Shown piece after piece: positions 12,194 through 25,245 of a stretch of DNA of 64,000 nt. The notes under the pieces were generated by a model. The model was not told where the DNA came from. It saw nothing but the letters and a program-made list of their open reading frames with translations, and searched no databases. Location: NCBI GenBank assembly GCA_002224055.1, contig AZLU01000024.1, positions 156,145-220,144 on the forward strand. The letters run 5' to 3'. The position numbers were made by a program, and so were the translations under genes. The stretch is from Pezizomycotina sp. ARF18 (lineage: Eukaryota; Ascomycota). Numbering within the stretch: position 1 is the first letter of the stretch; each line of letters starts with the position of its first letter.

Positions 12194-15189
12194 ATGTCTG
12201 GCGCATATTACGGCAACCAGCCGGACTACCGCTACGACTCTAGAGATTCTAGAGATATGAGGGACCCAAGAGATCCAAGGGACCCCAGGGATCGTGAGCG
12301 CTCCTCTAGGGTATGGGAATCTCGAGACAGGCCCGCGGCAGAGGCGGCCCTGGCGGCGGAGGACCTCCGGATTTGAGAACTATGGACGTTTAAGGGAGGA
12401 CGATTACACGCCGAATGGAACGCGTCGTGTGAGGTCACCAGGTAGGACTGCCTTCATTTCACTGTTGCAACTTGCTCGGGGGGAAATAGATAAGAGATGA
12501 AAGTCTCCAAAGCTCTCTTCCTTGGCCTACCGTATACAATGCGCGTAGCTTTTGCTAAAATATGTTCTATAGGGCCACCACCTCGCCGTCGACCCGCTCG
12601 GTCAAGGTCCCTCCAAACATTGATCGCTACACGCCTGGAAGTGGAGCAGGTGGTGGCGGTGGCAGTGGTGGGGTAGTGGTCCCGGGGCAGGCAACGGAGG
12701 TCCCCCGGGTCGTTACAACTCTGGAGATGTCTATATTCCTGGCGCTTCGGCTCCTCAAGGTATGTCTGGCGGCGGAGCACATCCGATGGCAAGACAAGAC
12801 CCAATCGATCGATACGTGCCCGGGAATTTGCAAGCCGGCGGGGCGCCTCCCAACAACAACATGCTCGCGCCCATTTTGCTCGATCCACATAATTTTGACT
12901 ACCTCGTTCCGTTCACGTATTTCAGCGACTGGTTCCACGGTACTCCGGCCTCCGCACCTTCCAAAGCGAAATATGGTGAAGACATGACAATGAAAGATAG
13001 GTACGATCTCTACAAGGAAGGGCTTCCAGGAAGGATTGCAAAGATTTTTGTCAAGAACCACAAGGATTCCGAGTGGTTCAAAGAGAAATATCTCGCGAAT
13101 GACACCGAGACCTGGAAGATCAATATGAAGCAGTGGAGGAAGAATCAATGGCATGTATGGAGTAAGGAGTTGGGTCTGGCAAATGGGACAACTGGATGGC
13201 AGACGCAAAAGAAGGTAGGAATGAACTTTTCTTTGGATTTGATCTACGCTTTTTTTGTGGCTTTGATCGCTTGAATTAACATGCTCCGTTCTACGATGGT
13301 AGCACTAAGTTTAACCAAATCATCAATACTCATTCGAACGAAAAACCTGACAACGCCGCGACAGAAGAGAAAGAAGAAAAAGAAAATGGAGAGGAAGATG
13401 ATGAGGCTGAAGATGGTGCTGTGGACGAGACTCCAGCAACTAATAATGGAAATACCACTTTGCACGATGACGCACTGGATAGGCCGGCATTGTTGATCAA
13501 GACCGTGTCTCCCACGGTCAAGCGTGGCAAACTACAGGAGGTTAGCTTCAAACCCCTTAGTATTTTGCATGAATATGCCATTGATCCATATAAGAAATGG
13601 AAAACTGACATCTTTTGATTTTTGTATAGCTTGCTTCTTCCGTAGAAGGATTTCAATACCTCTCTCTCGGAGATCCTAACCCATTGAAGAAGTTTCATCG
13701 CATAGGATGGATCATGGTAGACCCGCAATCGCCACCGAGAGCTCCCTCGAAACAGCTGCCGCTTTACTTAATGAAGAACGCATTCACGATGAAGAGAAAG
13801 GCGATTTCGTAGTTCACGTTGGGGTTCATAACCCTCCTAAGATTCTAACTAGGAAGATGCTGCACGATGTGATGAGCTTACCGAGGGAAATCATATCAGA
13901 AGTCGATCGTATCCGAGAGGTAGTTCTCAAGTTGAGAGGAAACTTAACGACGATGAGCACGATGCTATTATGGAGGACAATGGCGAAGATGTAACCTGCC
14001 ATGGTTGGGATCTGATTATTGCCAAGGTCGATGAGATAATGGCGAAAAAGCTTGCGGAAAAGGCACAGGATGAACCAGAGGAGGAACCCGAGGACGGTGA
14101 AGCAGAGGACGATAAACCGTCCGACGAGGAGGTCGAGCGTGCGAAGCGTACTATCGATATTGCCGTAGAATACCTCAGGCGTGTGTTCTCTTTCTGCTAT
14201 TACTGCTTCACGGAAGCCGATAGCATCCACGAACTGGTGCGCCGTTGCCCCGGAGGCCATATCCGTCGCCCCCTTCCTCCGCCCCCTACATCTGGTGATG
14301 TTGCCGAAAAGCCTCTCCATCCAGCATCTGAAAAGTGGGCGAAAAATCTCAGGGATAAGATATCGCTCTTTTTGAATCCCGAATCTGCCGATTTGAAGAA
14401 GCTCGGTGGCCAAGATGTCGAGTCGGCGGTGTACGAGGAGGTTGCCAAGTACATCAAACAAGAAGATGAGGGGAAATTCCGTTGTCGTGTCAAGGATTGC
14501 ACGAAGCTCTTCAAATCTGAGGTGTTCGTCAGGAAGCACGTCGAGAAGCGCCACGCAGACTTTGTTGAAGGACTCGAACAAGAGGCTACTCTTGTTAACG
14601 CTTACGCTCTTGACCCTTTCCGAATCATGCCTCCAAAGGAAAATGCTAACCAGCCTAACGCCGGTGGTCCTGGCGGTGGCCCAATGGGCGGAAACTTCCA
14701 AATGAGGCAGAACACCAACTTTGACCCTCCAGGAACTTCATGGATCTTACGGAATATACCCCCCTTTCCCCGATGGAGGATACCCAGGCGGTGGTGGTGT
14801 CATGCACAACCCGGCTAATGTTGATAGGTATACCCCAGGAGGAGGCAGGGGCCGACCAGATCTCATGGCTGGGAATATTGGGCCTATGAGGAGGCGGCCT
14901 ATGGGTACCATGCATATGACCAGGGGAAACCCTTACATGAGGCCCCGATGATGAGCAATAGGGAGAGGCTGGAAAGGGAACGTGAGCGCGAGGGTAGATT
15001 CCAAGCTGCGATGGCCGGAGCGACCGCCGTTGCGGCAGCGATCAACAGCCAGGCTGCAGCTGCGGCTACAAGGATGGCGAAAGTGCCGCCGGAAGGAGCC
15101 TGAAAAGCTACATGGATCTGGATGCAGCCAATAGTGGAAACTCCAAGTCGATGAACTGGATTATTAAATTCGAGGCTCCCTCAACGTGA
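12194..15189 (+). CDS. ARS2: ARS2/SERRATE homolog (nuclear cap-binding complex partner)
   Basis: Nuclear zinc-finger protein that couples the cap-binding complex to RNA processing and decay. It opens MSGAYYGNQPDYRYDSRDSR with a DPRDPRDPRD repeat and a long Gly-rich region, then the SERRATE N-terminal domain (NFDYLVPFTYFSDWF), an acidic linker, a central domain (EGFQYLSLGDPNPLKKF and RTIDIAVEYLRRVFSFCYYC), and the diagnostic C2H2 finger FRCRVKDCTKLFKSEVFVRK. The tail has DLDAAN and ends near 15165-15189. Introns near 12443-12571, 13216-13300 and 13540-13629. The frame shifts repeatedly, mainly in the Gly-rich G and C runs (12340-12720), and again near 13700, 13940, 14740, 14945 and 15100. Three copies of (I/V)DRY(T/V)PG flank the core. 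The end coordinate is approximate. Confidence 0.88.
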
Positions 15190-16585
15190 AAGGTGATATA
15201 ATAGGCGTTCTGCTGCTTTGATTCATCGTGTTGTTATTCTTTCTTGCTGGCTTTCTCAATTTATTGATTCCCCCCCCAAAAAAAAAAAAAAAACCCTATT
15301 ATACAAAAAATCAGAGAGAAATACGAGGGAAAAGTAAAAATCATAAAAGGGAAATTTTGTCATCTTTATACTATTATTCTTTGAAGAACGCGCAGAAACA
15401 TTCAATATTTATACGCTAAAGGAAGAGAATAAAGGGAACTACTGACATCGCCCTTCTTTCCGACTTTATTTATTGACAACGTTATTATTACTAGCCATAT
15501 ATCTCAAACGGCTACTGCTAAAGGGAGGCTTATTTCCGTTCCATTATTAGCTTCATTTTATCTCCAAAATTTCTATAGTATTGTTTTAATAGGTTGCCTT
15601 TTTTTTTTAAAATACTTTAAGCAGCTAGTATTAGTGTTCTTTTCATTCTTTTTCCATTGAATCCACAAATTGTATTTTTAATAATTATTCGTTATCTGCG
15701 CTCGTTTACGAACCACGGATTTGCACTCTGATCTTCGAATATGTGGCCTTGATTCTTTTTGAGAATGATCCGAGGATGCGCGCCGGGGGGGGAGAGAAAA
15801 CTCAGTCTGTCGATTTTTTTCGAATCATAGTAATAGTTTTTATTTCCTTCTCTTTAAGGACCCTTAGAAAGACCTCCTTTCAATATAACATATTTAAACA
15901 GACCTCAACGTTCGGTAATCTGACAAACGCACTTGTTCTTTTTTCCTATCGTATATATATTATTAAGAATAGGGGGAGCTATGTTTTTCCTCGTTTAAGG
16001 GCGAAATGGGAATTACCACTGTCCTTGTTTTTTATACTTGGCAGAGCTGCGGGCGTCTTTGACTGACTACTTACTTACTTGGGGTTATTTAGATATTTAA
16101 GTAGTATCGCATTGATTAAATCGCGAATTTACTTAGCCGCTTATCGCCCTTTCTTTTTTTCTTTTTTTTTGTAACTGTTTGTAACTGCTGCTAAGAGCTC
16201 TAACTAGCTTTTAATGGTTACATGTCCTCTACCTCCGTATTTCTTAGCCACTCCCTTCTTCACCTCCCAAGCACCTTTTCAAGCATCTGTCTTATAAAGC
16301 ATAGCAATTAACATCCACACATTTTATTCACTTCTCAGCTCCTTCTCTTTTTTTCTTCCACCGTCCAATCCGCCTTCAGCGTCCTGTTACGATTGGGGGA
16401 GGTCCTATTATATTTTATTGTTCGGCTCATTGACTAGGATTGCGATTCTTCCGATCTCTTATTTCAATCCTACTTGACGGTATTCCACTTCAACTGCTCA
16501 AATGAGTTCTTAGAAACAATCAACAGCAATTTATTCTTGCGGTCTCTGGCTTAAAGTGATAGACCAACAAAAGAGGCGGAGAAAC
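15190..16585. other. Intergenic region between ARS2 and YOS9
   Basis: About 1.4 kb, A/T rich, tandem gene orientation. Pyrimidine-rich DNA precedes YOS9 (16140-16500). No gene or repeat of note apart from short A and T runs. Confidence 0.5.
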
Positions 16586-17476
16586 ATGGCATGGAACTCC
16601 CGCCCTTATCCATTACGGCTACTTGTGTTATTTACTCTTTCTTTTCATTTACTTGGCGTATCTGCCCTATTCAGCGTGCATGATGACCTCCTAGCATTTC
16701 CACAGGTGAATTCTATACTTATACCATTCCACATCTCCTCTGACCTTCACTCAAAGATTCTTATGAGAACTGTACCTTGTGTAACGTTTGTAATTGACGA
16801 AAGACAAATAATCAAAAACAGTTTCAACTTCAATTCCCGGATGCCTACGCTACGGAGGAAGAAGCCAACGAGCGACTTGCGTACATGTCCGCCCTATCGT
16901 CCATGTCGTCCTCGATGAATGCGTCGCCAAGCCCAGCACCTTCCGATGCGACGACCGGGGAGCAGGAGCAGGAGGGTATTTCGCCGAATTTAATAGCGCA
17001 GCAGCCGGAGGGCCGGTCAGATCAGTCATACGGTGGCATCGAGAAGCCGCAGTTTGGGGGCCGCGATGGGATAGTGGTAATCTGGGTGGAGGTATGGGTA
17101 GGATTGGCGCTGTGGGAGAGGAAGGAGGAGTGGGTAAGATGGATGCGGAGGCCCGGCGGCGGAACGGCTTCCGAAACGGTATAGAGGTTACTTGGGAAGC
17201 GATGTGGCTGGCCGAAAAACGTTACCTGTGCTCCGTGCCGGTGGTCAAGCCGCCACCGAAACTGAATGCTACGGAGAAGAAGAAGAGCAAAGAGGATGAG
17301 GAGAAGGAGCTCATCAGGGCTACAACCAAAGGTTTAGAGCTCCTAAAGGGAATGGAAGGGAATTGTATCTTTTTGTGAGCTGGATCCAATTCTCTCTTTT
17401 TATCTTTTTTTTTTTCCCCTTTTAAAAAAATTTTTTTTTTTTTAGTTTCCAGGCCCGAAAGATACTAATTATTCAC

Positions 17477-17512
<36 letters not shown>

Positions 17513-18356
17513 TTTCAGGGTGGTGGAGCTACTCCTTCTGCCACAATGATAAGATCAGGCAATTTCACCAGGTCCCCCCTACAAATGGTGTCCCAATGAT
17601 ACCACCGTCGAGGATCCTAACACTCCAGCGTACATCCTCGGTCGCGCGTCCGTGCCCGATGTCCAGGAACCGAGAAGCAAAGAAATCGGCGCGGAAATGC
17701 AACAAACGGTGAACTAAAGTATCTAGTCCAAAAACTGGGCGGTGGGACGAAGTGCGACATTACAGGAAAGGACCGAAGGATAGAAGTTCAGGTGAGCTAG
17801 CATAAAATATACAATGATATGAGAACAGCCGTTCTTCAAGCGGGTTTCACGAATACTTACCGCGAAAATGAATAGTTCCATTGTCACCCAACGCCCAACA
17901 GGATAAAATCGGCTACATCAAAGAAGTTACGACCTGTTGCTACCTTATGGTCATCTATACGAAGAGGTTATGCGAGGATACCGCCTTCTTGCCTCCGAAG
18001 CAGGACCGCGCACACGGCATCGAATGCAGAGAGATCCTGAACGCTAAGCAGATTGAGGAATATCAAGGGCATCGACGGCGAGTCGCCAAGGAAGAAGAAC
18101 AATTGATTAGGCTTTTGACCGCCTCCGACTGAACACTGCCGGCGAAGACGGATCACCTGACCCTAAGCAAAAGACGCTGAAGTTCAGCCTTAAGGATCTC
18201 ATGGGTGCCAGGCGAGACGAGAGAGGGGCGAAAGCGGCGGATACCGACAGGAAAAAAGAGGTACAGGATAAGGGCAAGGGCGAGAGCAAGGGCAAGGGCA
18301 AAGGCGAAGGCGACGAGCCCACCATCATGATTGTGCGACTAGAAGAGAGACCGTAA
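16586..18356 (+). CDS. YOS9: YOS9 / OS-9 homolog, ER quality-control lectin
   Basis: ER-lumenal lectin that presents misfolded glycoproteins to the Hrd1 ERAD ligase. A signal peptide is visible ([18 protein letters not shown]), followed by [12 protein letters not shown]. The MRH domain starts around [10 protein letters not shown], continues with [20 protein letters not shown] and [15 protein letters not shown], then [18 protein letters not shown] and [11 protein letters not shown] Lys/Gly-rich tail ends RLEERP; no HDEL-type signal is seen in any frame. Exons: 16586-16705, 16822-17374, 17512-17791 and 17876-18356. Exons 1 and 2 together are two bases short of frame, matching one missing base near 17070 and one T at 17370-17374 (needed for IFF-ISGWW). 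More breaks occur near 17600-17710, 17860-17895 and 18125. Intron 2 has a T29 run directly before its AG. Confidence 0.9.
17481..17511 (+). repeat. T29 tract forming a 3' splice site
   Basis: Twenty-nine T residues at 17481-17509 run straight into the AG that ends YOS9 intron 2. The following exon begins [10 protein letters not shown], which fixes the acceptor. Confidence 0.8.
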
Positions 18357-19880
18357 ACTGATAGCTGGTTTCCAGCGCCATGGCTTTCCCGTGACGATTT
18401 TACTTCTCTATTCGCTTCCGTATTGTTACTACTCAATTGTAACACTTTTATTTATTATTCTTCAATTGTCGCACGGACTGGCTCCGGATAAACCTTTTCC
18501 GCGGGGTTGCAACTTGCTCTACCCGTTTGCTTTTCGCTCTTGGGTTGTTATTCTAGCGCGCATGCCCCTCTAGTCTGAGGAGCTCTTCAGGTTTTTTTTT
18601 TTTTTTTTTTTTCCCTACTACCACTTATCACTGGCAACTGTATATGTTTAGCAAAATACATTCTAAATGGCGTAACCACTTGTTGAAAGAAAAAAAAATT
18701 TTTTAAGCGCGAAAATACTTATAGACGGATTAAAGCTTACTTATTCTCCTAGTTATTACGAACGGTAAAATTATAACAGTATTGACATATTGCAACTTGA
18801 GTCTTAATATATATCACAGGACAAACCGATTGGATCTCTCTCTAGAGGTAAGCATTTCGTCGAGTTTACTAAAATTGAAAATAAAAACAAAAATCTTTGC
18901 CTGTATATCCGTTTAGCCTTTGTGCCACACAGTGGTTACATCATTGGGCATCCGAGGAATGCACAGAAGCAGCCTATCGATTTTTTAAGACAATCATTGA
19001 ACGGGGAACCTGAAAAAAAAAAAGTAAATGAAACAAAATATAAATAATAGTAATAATAATAATCTCTTAAGTAATAGAAAGGAAAAATACAACTAGAGCT
19101 ATATTAATCGATCATCCTCTCTAAATTCCACTTCAATTTTTTTTTTTTTTTATTATTATAGTTATTCATATCATCAAGCTGGCTTCTTTCCTTTGGACAT
19201 CTTTCCTTTACTGACGTCCTTTCTCATCATCATTATTTCTGAAGAATTTCTTGTAGTAGTCTTTCAACGAACGTTGATCATAGTCCTTTCAAACGCTGCT
19301 TCAACTGGATGAGCTAGTGTCTGGGGCCCGCGTGTTGCTTAAAAACAAATTTTGAAGCTTGTCCGGAAGTCAAGCTCGCGCAGGTAGGAGAGTTTCTTCT
19401 AAGATTGTCCGACCATACATCACTTGACATTTCGCTCTTCCAATCACAATAGGCACAACTTACAAGAGTCTGGAGCTTTCATGTTCACTTTTCAAACGCC
19501 GCCCCAAAGTTATTCTTCAGATTTCAAAACCACATACTTTCCCGTTCACTGACCTCGGTCCCTCAGCATCCAGTGACCACTCTACTTACCAGAATATAAC
19601 AGGTACATATTTGAAGGAAGGGACGAAGAGAGAGAGAGCGTGAGAAGGACAGTAGAGAAAATAGAAGACGACAAGTGGTTCAGAAGACTTCATTTGTTCG
19701 GTGAAGGAGGTTCTTTTCATTATCAGCGTTCAGTCGGTGGTGCTGTGGCCGTACTATTTGGAGGGTTTTCGGTTGGTGTTTTTTTGTTGTGAAGGGAGAC
19801 CCGGATACGCCGAATCAAAATAAAAAAAAGAGGAATATATATATATATATATACATATATATATAAATAAATAACCAGCA
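18357..19880. other. Intergenic region between YOS9 and PTC7
   Basis: About 1.5 kb. Contains a T run at 18592-18612, a T run near 19138-19152, and a TA repeat at about 19836-19864 just before the PTC7 start. No gene, RNA or mobile element recognised. Confidence 0.5.
19836..19864 (+). repeat. TA microsatellite in the PTC7 5' region
   Basis: Run of alternating T and A, interrupted by one C, ending about 17 bases before the PTC7 ATG at 19881, so almost surely in its 5' UTR. Confidence 0.7.
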
Positions 19881-21794
19881 ATGTCCCTGATAAGACCCTT
19901 AACAAAAGTAGCAGCAACAACAACATCATCATCGGCAACGAATCCCTTGATCATCCGAGGTATCTTCAGAGTAGCTGCGAGAAACAATACCGGAACTTCA
20001 GCCTGCTCCAGCGCCGTTCAGCAAAAATTCTGGAACCAATTCAACCCCAGTCCGGTTCCCCGCATGTCACGCCAACTGCATACCAACGGAGACCATTAAC
20101 AAACCTTTCCGTGCTTATTCCAGGTTCCTCTTTCACACGCGTGTTAGCATTACCCTCGCCAGGAGCCCTACCACCGATACTCGCCCCATCGTCCCCCTGG
20201 CGGGTGGGTCTTTCGCCCTCCGCACTCACAATGACTGCCAGATACCAACCAAAGGCGTACGGAAGAACTACAGCGAAAATGCAGATGACTCTTCGGATGC
20301 CGCGTCGGTCACCAGCTCGTCCGCTTCTGGGGCAGCCAGCGGCGTAGAAGGCGAAAAGAACGGCCAGAACAACACGAAACCCAAGACTTTCTCGTACAAA
20401 GTATCCGCGTCATACTCCGCCAAATATAAGAAATGGGAGGCAGCCAACACGTTCAATTTCAACCTTACAACAGGATCCCTACGAAACAAATTGGGAACTG
20501 AGGAAACGTGCCAGGCCAAAGACCGGACAGGATGCTTTTTTTGTCTCCAGGATAAGCGACACAGGAGCAATAGCCTTCGGGTGGTTAGTTAACCTTGTTC
20601 CCTTTGGATTTAATGAGACTCGGGATGGGGTGGATGTTTTATCACTGTGATATCGATGACGCCTCGAGGCAGTGGGGAACTTGGAGGACATGAACCTTAA
20701 GAACCGATAGGGATTGCTAATTGTTTAACGGGGAGTTTGATGGTAGGCTGACGGCGTTGGAGGCTATAACGATTCCGGCATTGATTCCGCGGATTTCTCG
20801 CACACGCTCTGCGAAGACATGGCCGATATTGCATACAACTCGCCAACTGTACCGCGGACGGTCAGCCTGATAGCTGAAGGATACAACAGGGTTTCCACAA
20901 TGAGCATGTTGAGGGAGGCGCTTCTACCGCTGCGTCGGCATAGCAAAGCCGGACGGTCAGCTTGAAGTTGCAAAGTTTGTGCCTTTCCCGCTCGATAGAG
21001 ACATATTTCGATATTTTGCAATTGCTTTGAATATTGGTTCGACTAGGCCATTCTAACAATCTTGTTTCCACTATTGACAGCGTAGGTGATTCGGGGTATA
21101 TCTACTCGTTGTGGGCGTGTGCACCATGCTTCTGCTCCTCAAACACACGCCTTCAACACGCCGTATCAACTTTCCATCATACCGAAAATTCTACTCGAGC
21201 AGGCCTCCGTTTCGGTGGTGTTGTCCCCTTTTCAGACCGCCCAGATGACGCAGCTATTGAGATACATTCGGTACAACACGGCGATATCCTTGTCTTCGCG
21301 ACCGATGGCGTTTGGGACAATTTGTCGGCCCAGGACGTGCTGAGAGTCTGCTCCGAGGAGATGTTGAAATCGAAAGGTTGGGTCATGACGGAAGCCGGGT
21401 TCGCCCCAGGTGTAAACCTGGCGGCCGTAGCAGACGACTCCGGGTCGACGTCTGCAATCAATCCTCGCAAGGGCAGTAGCGGCTAGAGCGAAAGTCATGT
21501 CCGTAACACGAAAATCGATGGCCCTTCGCCAAGGAGGTCCAAAAGGTGTTCCCGGGAGAAGCTTACCACGGAGGTAAAAAGGATGACATCTGCGTGGTGT
21601 GTGTCATTGTACTGGAGGTCAGTCCCAATTACCAACAACTGCTGCTGAGTATTTCGAAAGCCGCCGCCGCCGCCCGAGGCAGCGCTGGAACCGCCTATGA
21701 TGATGGTGGATTGTCTGTCTTGATGCAAAGACTATCCATTTCAGAGGAAGGTCGCGCCTCGTTTATGACGGTTGATGTCGATATGGCTTTATGA
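19881..21794 (+). CDS. PTC7: PTC7-type PP2C protein phosphatase, mitochondrial
   Basis: Mg/Mn-dependent serine/threonine phosphatase; the yeast homolog acts in mitochondria on coenzyme Q synthesis. The N-terminus (MSLIRPLTKVAATTTSSSAT) is basic and Ser/Thr-rich like a presequence. PP2C blocks follow: TGQDAFFVSR, FG-V-ADGVGGYNDSGID, ADFSHTLCEDMA, KPDGQLEVA, VGDSGY, HHASAPQTHAFNTPYQLS, VQHGDILVFATDGVWDNLS, and GGKKDDICVVCVIV. Metal-binding aspartates sit in ADGVGG, TDGVWDN and KKDDI. Exons about 19881-20583, 20747-20974 and 21081-21794; the first donor is GTTAGT after FGV. The frame breaks often, for example at 20579-20581 (GGG, four needed), near 20095, 20520, 20930, 21105 and 21215. Tandem with YOS9, convergent with the dynein gene. 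Confidence 0.87.
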
Positions 21795-23065
21795 CCCCTT
21801 ATGACGCTATTTGATTGCAAATACTTTTTTTTTTTTTTTTTCAAATATAATGGAGTTTTAGGAGTTTCAAAAATGAGCGGAAGAGTAAAATATCACCTAT
21901 AAAAAGAAACGGGGCGGGAGAGAGGACACGATATATAAAAGTCCGTTTTTTATTTACAAAAGCCCCTTGCTGATAGTTCTTTAACCACATCTGGCGATCT
22001 TATTCTTTTACATTTTGTATAAACAGGACTCAACCGAAACTGCTTTCATCAAAAGGTGTCGTGCCGGGCAGGAACGGCCTGCCAGGCGGGGGAGGACCCG
22101 GAGCGCCGACTCCAAAGCTCTAAACACCGGCTACCTCCCAAGTACAGTACACATCTATTCGCCTTTCTCGTCCCGCCATTTTTTTTCTTATTTCTTTCTA
22201 TATTTACATTTATTTCTCTCTCTGTTCTATTTCGTTTGTGTTCAATATTGGGTTCCTGCTTCATCATTTAGACGGGGTTTGTTATGGTTCAGGTATCTCA
22301 AACACACATTTGCACAGCGTCGCTCAGCATCAAGATTACTACTGCATTGATCTATTATTTACCAGTGTTGTTTCCCTACTTGAATAGTCACTTCCTTCTC
22401 GTGTTGAAATTTTGGCACTGTATACCAAAGATCTATGGCTATTTCTGGTTGTCTTTATATTTACTCATTGCCTACGATACATATTATCTCATATTAATAT
22501 AGAAGCCAGCTTCTATGCATGTATAAAAAATATTTTTCGGTACATAGTAATTCTTTTATATTTGTACAACAGAAACCATGTATATCTTAAAATTCCAGCG
22601 GGCAAGTTGTATTAATATATGGGAATCGGAATCGATTGGATAAGGGATAATCTGTAATGTCATTCGATTCTGTGGAGGTTTTTTAACCTTGCGTATTTAC
22701 CTCACGCGCGTACATGCACATATCCATTATATAGACATGACTATGGGTAACAATCAGCGCGCTGAGTGTCAAATCGTTATCTCATCTCATAGGCTTGTAT
22801 TATGTCTTCGCAGAGTAATGGTATATCGGCCTTATCATGGGTAGTTACTAGAGAGGTTTAATTAATAGCGCCTTTTCTTTGGTGAAATCAGTATAAATCA
22901 TTTCATAGACATCATTCGGTGGAAAAGAAAAAATATTTTAACAGGCGCTAAAGTAACGAGAAATCGAAACAAAAAAGGGAACGAAAAAATGAAATAGCTT
23001 AAAAAAAGGACCACCAAAAGGGAGTACAAAAAAAAAAAAAAAAAGTAGAGAAGCTCAAGCGGAAT
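21795..23065. other. Convergent intergenic region (PTC7 / dynein intermediate chain)
   Basis: About 1.3 kb between two 3' ends. T run at 21823-21841, A-rich run at 23029-23044. Open frames here are short and hydrophobic because of A/T richness. Nothing supported. Confidence 0.5.
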
Positions 23066-25214
23066 TCATTGCGGTGGCTTCAGTGGCGAAGTGAGGCCAA
23101 TACTATTCATGCTCGCGACACCACCGCTCGAACCACTGCTTTCTGACTTGGCGGCAACCAGCTTCTTCATGCTTGTCCACTCGTCCTGCCGCGCGTTATC
23201 CACGCCTCCCAGCTCGCTGCCGACGTCGAATATCGTGACAGCCGCATCCAAGCCACCCACGGCGACGCGGCGGCCATCGTTGTGCTCCCACGACATCTTG
23301 TTGAGACTCTTCGTCAGCAGGCTAGACGCGCCTGGCCGCTGGCTCGGCTGCGCCTTGGCAAGTGGCACCTCAGTGTCGACCGTGATGTCCCAAATCTCCA
23401 GCGAACCGGCTCCATCGACGAGACCGAATACTCCGGGCTTGACGGGCGACCACTTGGCATCGTAAACGACGTCTTCGCGCGAGAATCGAGGATCGGCGAT
23501 CCGATCTGCGCCGCGGCTCCTGGCACGACGGTCGTTGACGTCGCGGCAGGCGGCCTGGCTTTCCATAGCTTCACGCTCCAATCTAGCGAGGAGCTGAGGA
23601 CGAGGTCGCCGAGGTCTACGGGTCCACGTACGGGTGGAAGTCTATCGACATGACTGGGGCAGCGTGTCCCTTGTATGAGATCCTCGCTCTACTCCGGCCT
23701 TTGCGCCGGCGCGGTCGTACCTGTGGCACGGATAGATCGTGCCTTCCTCCGTACCTACCAGGAAATATGTAGGGTCGGAATACGGGAAGGCTACGGAAGT
23801 CGGCGCAAGGTCTTCCGATTTTGAGGGGGCTGGAGTTGTCAGCTCCAGCAACTCCTGCGGTTGAGCTAACATGTCTACTGTCCACCCGCAGACTACCCCA
23901 TCCGAAGAACACGAGATGATGTTGTTTGCATTCTGGGTGCCGACCACGTTGACGGAGTAGACGGGGTGGGTGTGGCCGGAGCCAGTTAAAGGAGTTTCAA
24001 GACTGGAGCTGATTTAGCGCGGGTATCCCAGAGTAGGACCTGGCCGCTATATGCACCGCCGACTATTAAATTCCAATGAAACGGAGAGAAGCGAGCGGTG
24101 AGGACATCACTCTATATAGGTGGAGGGGTCAGTGGGGGGTTTTCTAGAGAGAAACCGATCAGAAACAATATACGGGGAATTCCGCTTACCTGAGCGTGAA
24201 ATAGTACTCCGGCGGTCGTGCAAGTGTAAATTCCAGACCTGAACCAGTCCGTCAGGGTCGTGAGGTGCAGAAAGGGTTCTTCGTATAGGAAGCAAGGATC
24301 AGCTCGGGATAACTGGGTGAGAAGTGGAGGTCGCTGATGATCCTCTTCTTCGACCACCGCTCCGAGTAGAACTGTGCCGTCTCCTTGATTCTCCGCCCGC
24401 TGTGCTCATCCTCCCCCCCGTTCATTCCTAGTCCGTAATCCGTCAGAATATCGTACTTTTGGTCCAAAGCCCTTTCCACTACCTTCGAGCTCTTCTCTAT
24501 AAAGTCAAGGAATTCATCCGAATGTATGACCTTGGCGCGTTCGTCCTCGCTCATGTCGATAATCTTTACGGGCTCCTTGCCGGCTCCATTGATGTCATCG
24601 GCAGCATCGTGCATCTGCAGTTCCCTGATTTCTTCCTCTAGCTGTGCTATCCGGTTCCGCAGCTCTTCGTCCCCACCCCGCCGAGACACTGGCGATCGTG
24701 GTGTTGTGGGACCTCATCTTGCGCACTCGTTGCAGTCGAAATCCACGGTTCTTCCGTTTGGACTTGCTTGCTGTAGGTTATCACTTCTCGAACCGGCGAC
24801 GGCGGCGCATCGTAGACAACTGTAGCAACCGTCTGGCTTAGTGTTTGGTACGTGGACACCGTATGCTGCGAGGATTCCGTTCTACTTGAGTGAAGAAAAA
24901 AAAGGGGATGTAAATCAGCATACGGAATACTCCGGCGCACACGTCAAGTGTGGTATCGGTCTGAAGAGAGCTGGTAGCTTAAGACTGACTGGGGCGATGC
25001 GAGCTCGGAAAGACTGCTTTCCGTCATAACAGAGTTCGGTCGGCTCCTCTTAAGGCCACCGGGTCCTATGGAGTTGGATCTACTATCACAATTAGACTCT
25101 CCACCAGAGAGTCTACATCCCTACGGCTAGATTGATCGATACCGCGCCCGACACGGCCCTGGGGGACGTCTGCTGCAATCAAGAAAAGGTACTTCTAGAT
25201 CAGCTTCTTCCCCC

Positions 25215-25245
<31 letters not shown>

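Noticed and set aside
13826-14701. Long minus-strand frame of 291 residues opposite ARS2
   Set aside because: Antisense shadow of the conserved ARS2 core; the plus strand holds the diagnostic zinc finger and central domain.
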